Below, piece by piece: positions 32,008-41,630 of a stretch of 50,567 nt of DNA. Position numbers and translations under genes: made by a program. The stretch is from UBA6382 sp963600315 (GTDB taxonomy: Bacteria > Bacteroidota > Bacteroidia > Bacteroidales > Bacteroidaceae): positions 1 to 50,567 of the forward strand of contig CAVCAW010000062.1 in assembly GCA_963600315.1 (NCBI GenBank). Reading direction: 5' to 3'. Positions within the stretch are counted from its first letter, which is position 1. Each line of letters begins with the position of its first letter. The notes under the pieces are model-generated. The model was given only the letters and a program-made list of their open reading frames with translations, made no database searches and was not told the DNA's origin.

Positions 32008-32379
32008 TCAGGCTTTTACAGTCAGTTCTACAGCCGAACAGCCAACACTGGTCCTTACGGGCGGTGCAAGTTTCTGAATCCTTATACTGACAGTGTTGAT
32101 GCTGCTAAAACTTTCACACAATTTGCGTGATATTTTGTATGCAAGATGTTCGAGAAGTCGCGATTTCACGCTAAAGATGCTCTCTACTATATCCAAGACC
32201 TTGGAGTAGTCAACGGTTCGCTCAATATTGTCTGAGGCCAAATCCTCTTCGGTCGTATTCACTTCTAGGCTTACGTCGATTTCAAACCAAGAGCCTACTG
32301 CTTGCTCCTCTAGCGACACTCCGTGGAAGCCATACAAGCGTATCCTGTCGAGTTGTATCTTTGTGCTGTCTATTTTCAT
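32008..32379 (-). CDS. folB: Dihydroneopterin aldolase
   Basis: Converts 7,8-dihydroneopterin to 6-hydroxymethyl-dihydropterin in folate synthesis. The 123-residue protein shows IQLDRIRLYGFHGVSLEEQAVGSWFEIDVSLE at the N-terminus, the ERTVDYSKVLDIVESIF motif near 58 and LLEHLAYKISRKL near 79, with a C-terminal IRIQKLAPPVRTSVGCSAVELTV. All are typical FolB features. Transcribed alone from a promoter in the region shared with moxR. Confidence 0.93.
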   Translation of the reverse strand: MKIDSTKIQLDRIRLYGFHGVSLEEQAVGSWFEIDVSLEVNTTEEDLASDNIERTVDYSKVLDIVESIFSVKSRLLEHLAYKISRKLCESFSSINTVSIRIQKLAPPVRTSVGCSAVELTVKA

Positions 32380-32431
32380 TTTGCTTTTGTCTGTTTAGTT
32401 ATCCATTAGCTGTCCATAGCGAACTTGGATG

Positions 32432-32439
32432 CAAAGATA
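32432..32439 (-). promoter_or_regulatory. -7 box of the folB promoter
   Basis: Minus strand TATCTTTG (TAnnTTTG), about 53 bp before the folB start. Confidence 0.55.
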
Positions 32440-32561
32440 ACCGATTCGTCGCTAAGTGACGGTGTAAAAAGTACTCATTTCTAGTAGTCGCTTTAAAAAG
32501 GCTGATTACAATAGAAAGGTACTTTTAATTTTTTTTAATTATGTAATTAATGAGAAAGCAG

Positions 32562-32569
32562 TACTTTTG
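32562..32569 (+). promoter_or_regulatory. -7 box of the Bat operon promoter
   Basis: TACTTTTG (TAnnTTTG), about 32 bp before the moxR start; the upstream DNA is strongly A/T-rich (TTTAATTTTTTTTAATTA). Confidence 0.6.
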
Positions 32570-32600
32570 CATGTTACAAAACATATAGAGATATAACATT

Positions 32601-33596
32601 ATGGAACAAAACATCGACTTGCGTAGTCTTAACGAACTGATAGAGAGTAAATCCGCAATAGTTACTAATATTAGGACTGGCATGAGCCAGGTGATTGTGG
32701 GACAATCCCATCTGGTTGACTCTTTGCTTGTGTGTCTGCTCAGCAGCGGTCATATCTTGCTAGAGGGTGTGCCGGGATTGGCCAAGACTCTTGCTATCAA
32801 AACTTTGGCAGGACTTGTTGATGCAAGCTACAAGCGTATCCAGTTCACGCCTGACCTTTTGCCTGCCGACGTAATTGGAACTATGGTCTATAGTCAGAAG
32901 ACTGAAGATTTCGCAGTCAAGAAAGGTCCCGTGTTTGCCAACTTCGTATTGGCAGATGAGATTAACCGCGCTCCCGCTAAGGTGCAAAGCGCATTGCTTG
33001 AAGCTATGCAAGAGCGCCAAGTGACCATCGGCAATCAAACGTTTGAACTTCCCAAGCCGTTCCTGGTGTTGGCTACTCAAAACCCGATAGAACAAGAAGG
33101 TACGTATCAACTTCCGGAGGCCCAAGTCGACCGATTCATGCTTAAAGTGATTATTGACTATCCAACGAGAGAGGAAGAACGAATGGTTGTAGACAACCAT
33201 ATCAAGGGCAAAAGCCAGGAAGTGAAACCTCTTCTTGGTCTCAAGGAAATCAACGAGGCACGTGAGGTGGTCAAGAATATCTACATTAGCGAGGAGATAG
33301 AAGACTACATCACGGATATCGTTTTTGCCACGAGATATCCCGACAGATATGGCATGAACGATATCGCCCAGTACGTAAGTTTCGGAGCTTCGCCACGTGC
33401 TAGCATTAATATGGCACTGGCATCCAGAGCGTATGCCTTTTTGAAACATCGCGGTTATGTAATTCCTGATGACGTAAGAGCAATGGCTCATGATGTGTTG
33501 CGTCACAGAATAGGACTGACCTACGAAGCCGAAGCCAACAATGTTGATGCTGACAAAATTATATCTGGCATTTTGGAGAACGTCAAGATCTCTTAG
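32601..33596 (+). CDS. moxR: MoxR-family AAA+ ATPase
   Basis: A chaperone-like ATPase thought to activate VWA-domain partners. The 331-residue protein has Walker A EGVPGLAKT near 52-60, FTPDLLPADVIGT, Walker B VLADEINRAPAKVQSALLEAM near 114, the sensor LATQNPIEQEGTYQLPEAQVDRF near 152 and a C-terminal lid domain. First gene of the aerotolerance (Bat) operon and directly followed by the DUF58 gene, the standard moxR-DUF58-VWA order. Confidence 0.95.
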   Translation: MEQNIDLRSLNELIESKSAIVTNIRTGMSQVIVGQSHLVDSLLVCLLSSGHILLEGVPGLAKTLAIKTLAGLVDASYKRIQFTPDLLPADVIGTMVYSQKTEDFAVKKGPVFANFVLADEINRAPAKVQSALLEAMQERQVTIGNQTFELPKPFLVLATQNPIEQEGTYQLPEAQVDRFMLKVIIDYPTREEERMVVDNHIKGKSQEVKPLLGLKEINEAREVVKNIYISEEIEDYITDIVFATRYPDRYGMNDIAQYVSFGASPRASINMALASRAYAFLKHRGYVIPDDVRAMAHDVLRHRIGLTYEAEANNVDADKIISGILENVKIS

Positions 33597-33644
33597 TAAC
33601 CTCGCTTCATTCACTAGAAGAACTATCCAAACCAGTTTTTTGCA

Positions 33645-34514
33645 ATGGACACGGCAGAATTGCTTAGAAAAGTAAGGCAGATAGACATAAAGACTCGAGC
33701 CTTGTCGAACAATGTGTTTGCCGGCGAGTATCACTCTGCATTCAAAGGTCGGGGTATGTCGTTCTCTGAGGTGAGAGAATATCAGGCTGGCGATGACATT
33801 CGCGACATTGACTGGAACGTTACTGCGAGGTTTTGTCGTCCTTACACAAAACTGTTTGAAGAAGAACGCGAACTTACGGTGCTACTCATGGTCGACGTGT
33901 CGGGTAGTTCGGCATGTGGAACATATCGTGGGAAAGTGCGTGACACCATAACCGAAATCGCTGCAACTTTGGCATATTCAGCCATTGAGAACAACGACAA
34001 GATAGGAGTGGTCTTCTATTCAGACAAAATCGAGAAATATATTCCGCCGCTCAAAGGACGAAAGCATATACTCTATATCATTCGCGAATTGCTCGAACTT
34101 GAACCAGAAGGAACCGGCACGGATCTTGCTAATGCCCTTGAGTTTCTTGTCAACACCCAGAAGAAACGCTGCTCTGTATTCGTGCTGAGCGACTTCATCG
34201 AGAAACTTGATTTCAAAAAGACGATGATGATTGCTTCGCGCAAGCACGAGATTGCGGCAATACAGGTCTACGACCGTTTTATGGAGAAATTGCCTGACAT
34301 GGGTCTCGTTAAAGTGTGTGACAGCGAGTCGGGTGATGAAATGATTATCGACACTTCGTCGCGTAAGCTCAGAAATGCCCATGCTCGCCATTGGGTTGAG
34401 CACGAAGAGGCTCTTAATAAACTCCTGTGCTCACTCAGTGTCGACTATGTCAGCCTGTCTACAGAAGATAACTATGTAAATGCCTTGCTAAAGCTGTTTG
34501 ACAAGAGAAGGTAA
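33645..34514 (+). CDS. DUF58 domain protein
   Basis: A 289-residue cytoplasmic protein of the DUF58 family, with a degenerate VWA fold. The family signature FKGRGMSFSEVREYQAGDDIRDIDWNVTARF is near 36-66, followed by LTVLLMVDVSGSS (MIDAS-like DxSxS) near 85 and KRCSVFVLSDFI near 175. It lies between moxR and a membrane protein of the Bat operon. Members are thought to work with MoxR ATPases in maturation or envelope stress. Confidence 0.9.
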   Translation: MDTAELLRKVRQIDIKTRALSNNVFAGEYHSAFKGRGMSFSEVREYQAGDDIRDIDWNVTARFCRPYTKLFEEERELTVLLMVDVSGSSACGTYRGKVRDTITEIAATLAYSAIENNDKIGVVFYSDKIEKYIPPLKGRKHILYIIRELLELEPEGTGTDLANALEFLVNTQKKRCSVFVLSDFIEKLDFKKTMMIASRKHEIAAIQVYDRFMEKLPDMGLVKVCDSESGDEMIIDTSSRKLRNAHARHWVEHEEALNKLLCSLSVDYVSLSTEDNYVNALLKLFDKRR

Positions 34515-34549
34515 ATTGCCGAAACCCAACCGGAAACAACGTCTTAAGT

Positions 34550-35617
34550 ATGCTAAAGTACATATTTCCATTAATACTATTATTCTTTGCGACAGGAACA
34601 CACGGACAAGTGTTTGTCAGTGTGAAAATGGACACCAACCAGATATTTATTGGCGAACAAGTGCTTTTGAAACTGAAAGTGACGGCCAATAGTAACCAGG
34701 TGATTATAATGCCTGAATATCCTGACAGCCAAATGGTAGAGGGAGTGGAGGTCTTGAATCATTTCACCGAAAAGAAAGAGGCTATAGATGGCGGAAAGCG
34801 CCAGTCTATAACTGAGGCTTATCAAATAACCTCTTTCGACTCAGCTCTCTATTACATTCCGCCTCTGGAAGTTCAGGTTGACGGCAACAGTTACAAAAGC
34901 AATCAAGGGCAAGCGCTTAAGGTCGTGTCGCCAAATGTTGACACTACAAAAGTCGACAAGATAAATGGGCCAATGGAAAATGCTCGCATCTTCTATGATT
35001 GGAATGACTTCAAGCGTCCGTTGTTGTTTTGGGGGTTGGGCGTAATTCTTATTATTGTAGCCATATATATTGCTCTGCAAATTAAAAACAACCACCGCAT
35101 TGTACCCAAAATAACGCTTAAGCCAGAAGGGCCGCCACACAAAGTGGCGATGAAACATCTTGAGCGGCTGACCAAAAAGAATTTGTCATCTGTAGAAGAT
35201 TCCCATGTCTTCTATGCTGAACTTACTGACATCTTGAGAGTCTACATAGAGAAACGTTTTGGCTTTAAGGCGACAGCTATGACAACATCTCAAATACTTG
35301 AGAAACTAGTTGACTTTACGCCACGGCAACTACTTTCCGAATTATCCACACTGTTTGAATCGACAGACTTGATAAAATATGCAGGCTTAAGTGGCAACAA
35401 TGTAGAGAAGGACAATAGCCTTAAGATTGCAGTGAAATATATCAACACGACTAAAGAGATTTCTAAGAAGAAAGAAACAAAACCATCGGTTCCTTCTGAG
35501 ATAAAACGTAGTTATCGAGAGCGTGTGATGCTGATAACTGTCAATTATCTTGTTGTGCTCATGGGCTGCGGACTGATTGCCTGGTCGTTCTACATTGTGT
35601 ATAATATGTTGTTCTGA
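34550..35617 (+). CDS. Bat operon membrane protein with BatD-like periplasmic domain
   Basis: A 355-residue protein of the Bat operon. It has a signal peptide (MLKYIFPLILLFFATGTHGQ) and a periplasmic Ig-like domain VFVSVKMDTNQIFIGEQVLLKLKV resembling BatD. A membrane helix follows near 161-183 (LLFWGLGVILIIVAIYIALQI), then a cytoplasmic helical domain LTDILRVYIEKRFGFKATAMTTSQIL near 227-252, and a last helix VMLITVNYLVVLMGCGLIAWSFYIV. It has no recognised enzymatic motif. The stop codon lies within a tandem 17-bp duplication. Probably part of the Bat envelope complex. Confidence 0.72.
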   Translation: MLKYIFPLILLFFATGTHGQVFVSVKMDTNQIFIGEQVLLKLKVTANSNQVIIMPEYPDSQMVEGVEVLNHFTEKKEAIDGGKRQSITEAYQITSFDSALYYIPPLEVQVDGNSYKSNQGQALKVVSPNVDTTKVDKINGPMENARIFYDWNDFKRPLLFWGLGVILIIVAIYIALQIKNNHRIVPKITLKPEGPPHKVAMKHLERLTKKNLSSVEDSHVFYAELTDILRVYIEKRFGFKATAMTTSQILEKLVDFTPRQLLSELSTLFESTDLIKYAGLSGNNVEKDNSLKIAVKYINTTKEISKKKETKPSVPSEIKRSYRERVMLITVNYLVVLMGCGLIAWSFYIVYNMLF

Positions 35618-35640
35618 CACGTTTGTTGTTCTGACACGTT
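35607..35640 (+). repeat. Tandem 17-bp duplication across a stop codon
   Basis: TGTTGTTCTGACACGTT occurs twice back to back without mismatch. The first copy contains the stop codon of the upstream membrane-protein gene; the second lies in the spacer before batA. Confidence 0.9.
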
Positions 35641-35653
35641 AAATTCTAGCGAA

Positions 35654-36655
35654 ATGAACTTTGTTTATCCTGCATATTTTTTGTTGCTTCTTCTTGTAAT
35701 TCCGTATGCATTATGGTATTTCCTTGTAAGAGGTAGAAAAGAGCCTTCGTTTAAGATTGCCTCGTCCAAAGCATATCTGTTAGCACCCAAGACAATCCGC
35801 CAAAGACTGATGTGGATGCCTTTCGTCTTGCGTGTGCTATGTTTCTCCATGGTTGTGACTGCATTGGCGCGTCCTCAGTCGTCTGCTAACTGGAATGAAA
35901 CCGACGTAGAGGGCATTGACATAATGCTGGCGATGGACGTTTCAACCAGTATGATGGCGATGGATTTCAAACCAAATCGAGTGGAAGCTGCTCGTAAAGT
36001 TGCATCAGACTTTGTAAATCGTCAGAAAAACGACAATATCGGACTAACCATCTTTTCTGGCGAAGCTTTCACACAGTGCCCATTGACAACAGATCATACT
36101 GCGCTGCTTCAGATGTTTTCAAACATTACATGCGACCTTCCTGCCACTGGTATGATAGAAGACGGAACGGCAATAGGCATGGGTATTGCTAATGCCATTA
36201 ATCGCCTGAAGGAGAGCAAAGCCAAGAGCAAAGTAATCATTCTGCTTACCGATGGCTCCAACAATGTGGGTGAGATTTCTCCTCTTACAGCTGCGGAGAT
36301 GGCTAAATCTCTCGGCATACGCATATATACAATTGGTGTGGGAACAAACGGGAGTGCAAAATTTCCTTATCCCTTACCAGGCGGCGGAGTTCAGTATGTC
36401 AGTCTGCCCGTTGAGATAGATACTAATATGCTTAAGGAAATTGCGGGCATAACAAAAGGAAAGTATTATAGAGCAAAGAACAATCAAGAATTGGACAATA
36501 TATACAGTGACATTTCTAAGCTAGAGAAATCTCGCATTACAACCACTCATTTCTCCAGACTGCATGAATTCTATCAACCATTCTTGCTTGTTGGCATAAT
36601 AGCACTCTTGCTTGAGTTGATATTGAGAAATACTATACTAAGGAAAGTGCCGTAA
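35654..36655 (+). CDS. batA: BatA, VWA-domain aerotolerance protein
   Basis: A membrane-anchored von Willebrand A protein of 333 residues. It has two N-terminal helices (about 3-23 and 55-75), then a VWA domain with MIDAS motif MAMDVSTSMMAMD near 95, ATGMIEDGTAIG near 170 and LLTDGSNN near 195, and a C-terminal helix FLLVGIIALLLELIL near 312. All metal-site elements are present, so it should bind Mg2+ and a partner. Part of the moxR-DUF58-batA-batB order; the name comes from the Bacteroides fragilis aerotolerance locus. Confidence 0.92.
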   Translation: MNFVYPAYFLLLLLVIPYALWYFLVRGRKEPSFKIASSKAYLLAPKTIRQRLMWMPFVLRVLCFSMVVTALARPQSSANWNETDVEGIDIMLAMDVSTSMMAMDFKPNRVEAARKVASDFVNRQKNDNIGLTIFSGEAFTQCPLTTDHTALLQMFSNITCDLPATGMIEDGTAIGMGIANAINRLKESKAKSKVIILLTDGSNNVGEISPLTAAEMAKSLGIRIYTIGVGTNGSAKFPYPLPGGGVQYVSLPVEIDTNMLKEIAGITKGKYYRAKNNQELDNIYSDISKLEKSRITTTHFSRLHEFYQPFLLVGIIALLLELILRNTILRKVP

Positions 36656-36674
36656 CTAAAAACGATTATTCAAG

Positions 36675-38372
36675 ATGTTCAGATTTGAAAGCCCAGAATA
36701 TTTGTATTTGTTAATAGCGGTTCCTGCACTGGCACTGTTGTTTGCATTCAATATGAAGAAGAGACGCAAACTCCTAGGCAAGTTAGGACAATGGGATAAC
36801 GTCAAACCTCTCCTTGCCAATGTGTCAGAAAAAAGGATGTGGATTAAGGTTGGGTTGTTGACCGCAGCATTGTCTCTTCTGATAATTTCGCTTGCACGTC
36901 CGCAATTAGGTACAAGGCAAAAGACCGATGTTGTGACTGGTATTGAAGTGGTAGTTGCTCTAGATGTCTCAAACTCCATGCTGGCGCAAGATGTCACTCC
37001 TACTCGTCTTGACAAGGCGAAACAAATTGTATCGTCGCTTTGTAACCGCCTGCAGAACGACAAGATAGCTTTGGTGGTCTTTGCCGGCAACGCATTTTTG
37101 CAAGTGCCCATTTCTGCCGATAATGTGTCTGTCAAGATGTTTTTGGATTTAGTCAACACTGGCACAATACCAACACAAGGAACTTCTTTAGCTGAGGCTT
37201 TATCGGTCAGCGGTCGCAGCTTTACGTTGCAAAAAGGTGTGAAGAAAGCGATAGTTGTTATCACCGATGGAGAAGACCACGAGGGTGGTGAGGATGATGT
37301 CATCAAAGATTTGAAAAATAACGATATAAATGTGTTTGTTCTAGGAATAGGAGAAACTAAAGGCTCTCCTATAAAAGTGGGTGGCAATTATCTGCGCGAC
37401 ATGAATGGCGAAGTGGTGATTTCGCGTCTGAATGAACAGATGTGTAAAGAACTTGCCAATAAGACAAATGGAACATATATACACGTAGACAATTCAGCCT
37501 CTGCTCAAGATCAGTTGCTTGGCGATTTGAATAAATTACAATCATCAGAGCTCGGCACAGTAAGTTATTCTGAATATAACGAGTTGTTTCCGTGGCTAGC
37601 TTCAATAGCTTTATTGTTGTTGGTGATTGAAGTCTTGGTTCAATATCGCGAGAGTGATTTCAGCAAAAAGTGGAGGCGATTGTGGGAGCGTAGTGACAAG
37701 TCAAGACTGCGTATGGTTATTGTTCTTTTTGCATTGAGTATGACTGCAACAGCTCAGACACTTACAAAAGTTCAGACACACAAGGGAAATGTCGCTTTCA
37801 ACAAGAAGCAAGATTCGCTAGCTATCATACATTATAAGAAAGCTATCGCTTCCGACAGTACTAATTTCAAGGCTCATTATAATTTGGGCAACACGTATTT
37901 CCGTCAAAGTAAAGGACTTGACGCCATAAAGGAATATAAGAAAAGTGCAGCCCACTCTCCTTCAAAGTTGATAAAGAAAGCCATAAATCACAATATGGGC
38001 TGTGTCTATTATTTTAGTGGGCAATATGACAAAGCTGTAGATGCATTCAAAGAAGTCTTGAGGGCTGAACCCAAGGACGATAGGGTGAGGTATAACCTTG
38101 CGATGGCTCAATATATGCTAAAAAAGAATCCGAAACAATCATCACAGAAACCTAACCCACAGCAACAAAAACAAAACAACCAGAACAAAAATCAGGATAG
38201 CCAAGCTTCGCCCAATTCACAAAACCAAAACAAAAAATCAGAAGGAGGCATGTCGAAGCAAAATGCAGAGCAAATGTTGCGGGCGGTGCAGATGAAGGAA
38301 CAACAGACGCAAGAAAAACTGAAACACAAGCAGAAACCCCAGTCTAGGAGATTCCCTGATAAAAACTGGTAG
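36675..38372 (+). CDS. batB: BatB-BatC fusion: VWA membrane protein joined to a TPR domain
   Basis: Residues 1-330 are BatB: helices at about 8-25 and 57-73, a VWA domain with VALDVSNSMLAQD (Asp97) and ITDGEDHEGG, and a helix at about 308-325. Residues ~340-565 are a BatC-like protein. A second hydrophobic segment LRMVIVLFALSMTATAQ (about 342-358) looks like a former signal peptide; then come TPR repeats (HYNLGNTYFRQSKGLDAIKEYKKS, HNMGCVYYFSGQYDKAVDAFKEV, VRYNLAMAQYML) and a Gln/Asn/Lys-rich tail. In other Bacteroidales the two are separate genes. The gene is followed by a ~98-bp gap before batD. Confidence 0.9.
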   Translation: MFRFESPEYLYLLIAVPALALLFAFNMKKRRKLLGKLGQWDNVKPLLANVSEKRMWIKVGLLTAALSLLIISLARPQLGTRQKTDVVTGIEVVVALDVSNSMLAQDVTPTRLDKAKQIVSSLCNRLQNDKIALVVFAGNAFLQVPISADNVSVKMFLDLVNTGTIPTQGTSLAEALSVSGRSFTLQKGVKKAIVVITDGEDHEGGEDDVIKDLKNNDINVFVLGIGETKGSPIKVGGNYLRDMNGEVVISRLNEQMCKELANKTNGTYIHVDNSASAQDQLLGDLNKLQSSELGTVSYSEYNELFPWLASIALLLLVIEVLVQYRESDFSKKWRRLWERSDKSRLRMVIVLFALSMTATAQTLTKVQTHKGNVAFNKKQDSLAIIHYKKAIASDSTNFKAHYNLGNTYFRQSKGLDAIKEYKKSAAHSPSKLIKKAINHNMGCVYYFSGQYDKAVDAFKEVLRAEPKDDRVRYNLAMAQYMLKKNPKQSSQKPNPQQQKQNNQNKNQDSQASPNSQNQNKKSEGGMSKQNAEQMLRAVQMKEQQTQEKLKHKQKPQSRRFPDKNW

Positions 38373-38470
38373 ACTCATCATCTTGCTTGCGGGTGTGGTA
38401 AAACGAACACTTCGTCAATGCAAACATTCGATTCTAAAATAAATGAGAGCCTAACATTAACGTTATTAAA

Positions 38471-40989
38471 ATGAAATATCTTTGTCTTGTTATAATTACA
38501 CTGTTATCTGCTCTGAACGCAATTGCAGAGATAAGGCTTACTGCTAAGGTGGAACCTGTCGTTTCGGTAGGGGAATCGTTCAGATTGCAATATTCCGTCA
38601 ATGCCAGTGTGTCTGCAGAACCCCACATGCAGCCTGTTTCTGGCATAAAGGTAGCTTATGGTCCCGCTGTATCAACGAGCCAAAGTTTTCAATGTATTAA
38701 CGGACATGCTTCTCAAAATGCTTCCACTACCTTTACTTTTACATTAGTAGCAGAGCGAGAAGGAACATTCACGTTGCCGGCTATTGCTCTCAATATTGAT
38801 GGTAAGTTGTACCGATCGAACACGACAAAAGTGAAAGTGGTAAAAGCAGGGTCGTCCAATCAATCTGCCTCATCACGAAATTCCCAGCCTTATTCTGTTT
38901 CGAATAATACCACGTCAGACTATCATAAGATCAATCCGTCAGACTTGTACATTACCACAACCGCCAATAAGCGAGAGGTATATGAGCAGGAACCTTTGCT
39001 CTTGTCCTATAATGTCTACACCAACTTGGCACTCGAACAGCTTCAAGGTAAAATGCCTGATTTGAAAGGATTTGTAGCAAAAGAAATTCCTCTGCCAATG
39101 AACAAACAACTCACAGTGACACGCCACAATGGACGCACAACACAAACAACGACATGGAGTCAATATGTGATGTTTCCACAGCAGAGCGGCAAGTTGACGA
39201 TACCTTCCATCAAGTTTGATGGTGTTGTGGCATTTCCCGACAGAAATGTTGACCCGATAGATGCTTTCTTCTATGGCTCAAATATCGTTACAAGGGTAAA
39301 TCACACCGTCAATGCTCCATCTGTCAATATAACCGTAAAACCCTTGCCGCCATCTCCCGCTGGATTTGGAGGTGCAGTTGGTCATGGCTTTACGATATCT
39401 TCAAAACTCCTAACCAAGGAAATTCGCGAAAACGAAACATTCAATCTTCAATTGGTTGTAAGCGGAACTGGCAACATTGATTTGATATCACCGCCTGAAG
39501 TGAAATTTCCTGACGACTTTGAATCCTATCCCCCAACGTCAAATGCTAAGACGGAGTTGACAGTTAACGGACTAACAGGCCAATTGGTCGTGAATTATTC
39601 AGCTACGCCAAACCACAAGGGGACATTTGTTATTCCGCCAGTTAAATTCGTATATTTTGACCCGCGAGATGCAAAATACCATACGATTTCTACCGCAGAA
39701 GCCATACATGTAGACGTCAAGAAAGGCTCACCTAATTCTTATGCGGCAAGACAACGTCTCAAGAACGACGATATAAGGGATATACACCTTGGCAGTGTGG
39801 ACTCTGACAGCAGCAGTTCTTTTTGGTTTAGCCATGAATTTTGGTTTGTCAATGCAGTCCTGATGATTATATTGTTGTTGCAATCTGTGCTGATTCGTGC
39901 TATTATCAAAATAAGGAAGCAAGGGTTTTCGCTTATTGGTCTCCAGGGAAACAATGTGAAATTGCCACAGCCTGACGGATTTAAGGAAAATATGCCCGAA
40001 TACTACAAACAGCTACTTGTTGCATTCAAACAGNNNNNNNNNNAATCCTACATTTGTATGGTCTTGAAGATAAAGACGTGGCTGATTGTATGGTTTTCGT
40101 TGAAAATTGTGAAATGCACACCTATGGAGCAACCAATTCAACGCTATCTGAAATGAACGAACAGAAGCTCAAAGCTCAAGACCTTATGCAAAGACTTAAG
40201 AAACAGTTGAGAGGAAAACATAAACAGAACAAACCAAACAACCATATCACAAATTTGCTGCTTGTTATGGCGTTGACGTTGATGCCAGCCTTGGCATACG
40301 GACAGTCCAAGCTGAAGGCCGACAGCCTTTATATGCAACACCACTACAGCGAAGCTTTGCAGCAATATGATCTCTTGCTTAAAAAACATGCCACTGACCC
40401 TGGATTGTTGTATAATGCAGGCAACTGCTATTACCGCTTAAAGAAATATCCTGAGGCTATATTGTCTTATGAACGCTCCCTACGCTATGATCCAGCCAAC
40501 AGAGACTTGCGTCACAATCTGACCATGGCCCGTGCTCACAGCATAGATAAATTCTATTCGGCTACAGATTTGGAATTGGTCTATTCTTTCAATTCTTTCG
40601 TCAATACACTTTCAATGGACGGTTGGGCATGGGTGTCGGTACTTTCATTGCTTGCCATAGTCTGCTTCAGCCTGTTGTGGCGTGTGTCTAAGAAGAAGTA
40701 CTCACGCAACATATCGGCATTTGCCATAGTATGCTCCGTGGTTTGCATTGTATTGTCAAACATTTTTGCATATACGCAATACCGCAGATATACCGACAGG
40801 TCAGGTGCAGTGATAATGAAAACCACACCATTGCGTAGTACTCCCGACACGACTGGCAAGACCATATTCACCCTCCATGGCGGTACAAAAGTGACACTTA
40901 CGGACACAACACTGCCCGCATGGTCAGAAGTCAAGTTGCCTGATGGTAGAAAAGGTTGGATTTTCAATAAAGACAAGGAAAATATCTAA
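38471..40989 (+). CDS. batD: BatD-BatE fusion, interrupted by an assembly gap
   Basis: The first part is BatD: signal peptide (KYLCLVIITLLSALNAIAE), repeated Ig-like periplasmic domains, a helix near 455-475 (FWFVNAVLMIILLLQSVLIRAII) and a cytoplasmic tail. After ten N the frame changes by one, but the text continues as the BatD C-terminal helical domain (LHLYGLEDKDVADCMVFVENCEMHTYGATNSTLSEMNEQ). With no stop codon it passes into NLLLVMALTLMPALAYGQ, TPR repeats (LYNAGNCYYRLKKYPEAILSYERSLRYDPANRDLRHNL), two membrane helices and an SH3-like end (TPLRSTPDTTGKTIFTLHGGTKVTL), which is BatE. The frame change is explained by the placeholder gap, so I call one gene. A stop could hide in the gap, but not between the BatD tail and BatE. 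Confidence 0.85.
40034..40043. other. Assembly gap (10 N) in the batD-batE gene
   Basis: Placeholder N run. The flanking BatD sequence resumes in a different frame, so the true missing length is not 10 but differs from it modulo 3. Confidence 0.95.
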
Positions 40990-41013
40990 CAGAAACCTCA
41001 AAATCTTTTCATT

Positions 41014-41484
41014 ATGGAACAGCGTATAGACAAAGCCATAGAGCTATTTATGAGTGGTTATGGCTGCTGCCAAAGTGTTGTCGGTGCTTTTGCTGACAAT
41101 TACGGGCTGTCTCATGAGCAGGCAATGGCTGTGGCTGCAGGCTTTGGCGGTGGAGTGGGGCGAATGAGAATGATGTGTGGAGCAGTTTCTGGATTAGTAA
41201 TACTTGCAGGTTTGCATTGCGGACAGACCAAAGCTGATGACCGTGCAGGCAAAGCACATTGCTATAAAGTTGTACAAAAACTGCTGGCCAAATTCAAAGA
41301 ACGCAATGGAAGCATCATTTGTGCAGAACTGCTGGGGCTTAAAGGTGATGCCCCCCACACTGATTATGTCCCTGCTGAGCGCAATGCCCACTACTACAAG
41401 ACCCGTCCGTGTGCTGCCAAAGTTGAATCTGCTGCTCGTATATTTGCAGAATTCTTGGATAATCCACAGAGCTTGGAATCCTAA
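41014..41484 (+). CDS. C_GCxxG_C_C family putative redox protein
   Basis: A 156-residue protein with the conserved cysteine pattern of this family: SGYGCCQSV near 16-22, GFGGGVGRMRMMCGAVSGLVILAGLHCG near 43-70, and later ICAELLG and TRPCAAKV. The spaced cysteines suggest a metal or redox site; family members often lie beside oxidoreductases. No partner is evident here: it follows the Bat operon by 24 bp and may be co-transcribed with it, which would fit a role under oxygen exposure (inference). Confidence 0.87.
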   Translation: MEQRIDKAIELFMSGYGCCQSVVGAFADNYGLSHEQAMAVAAGFGGGVGRMRMMCGAVSGLVILAGLHCGQTKADDRAGKAHCYKVVQKLLAKFKERNGSIICAELLGLKGDAPHTDYVPAERNAHYYKTRPCAAKVESAARIFAEFLDNPQSLES

Positions 41485-41552
41485 GAATTGACTCTCTATA
41501 GCGTAACATTAAGCTTTGGTGCGAAAATAATAAAGTTGAGTTAAGATAGTAA

Positions 41553-41630
41553 TTTCGGTGGAAACGGAGTTCAATTTCCTGCCAAACGTAACTCAATTTC
41601 GGCGGAAAACTAGTTGCGTTTCCCCCGAAA
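41553..41630. repeat. 22-bp periodic palindrome array C (4 units)
   Basis: Cores begin at 41553 (TTTCGGTGGAAA), 41575 (TTTCCTGCCAAA), 41597 (TTTCGGCGGAAA) and 41619 (TTTCCCCCGAAA), exactly 22 bp apart. Spacers are cggagttcaa, cgtaactcaa and actagttgcg. The reverse complement of spacer 1 (ttgaactccg) matches spacer 1 of array A at nine of ten bases, so this array appears to be in the opposite orientation. Confidence 0.9.

Noticed and set aside
40054..40989. batE as a separate gene starting just after the gap
   Set aside because: The sequence after the gap first continues the BatD C-terminal domain, and no stop separates it from the TPR part, so a fused gene is the simpler reading.
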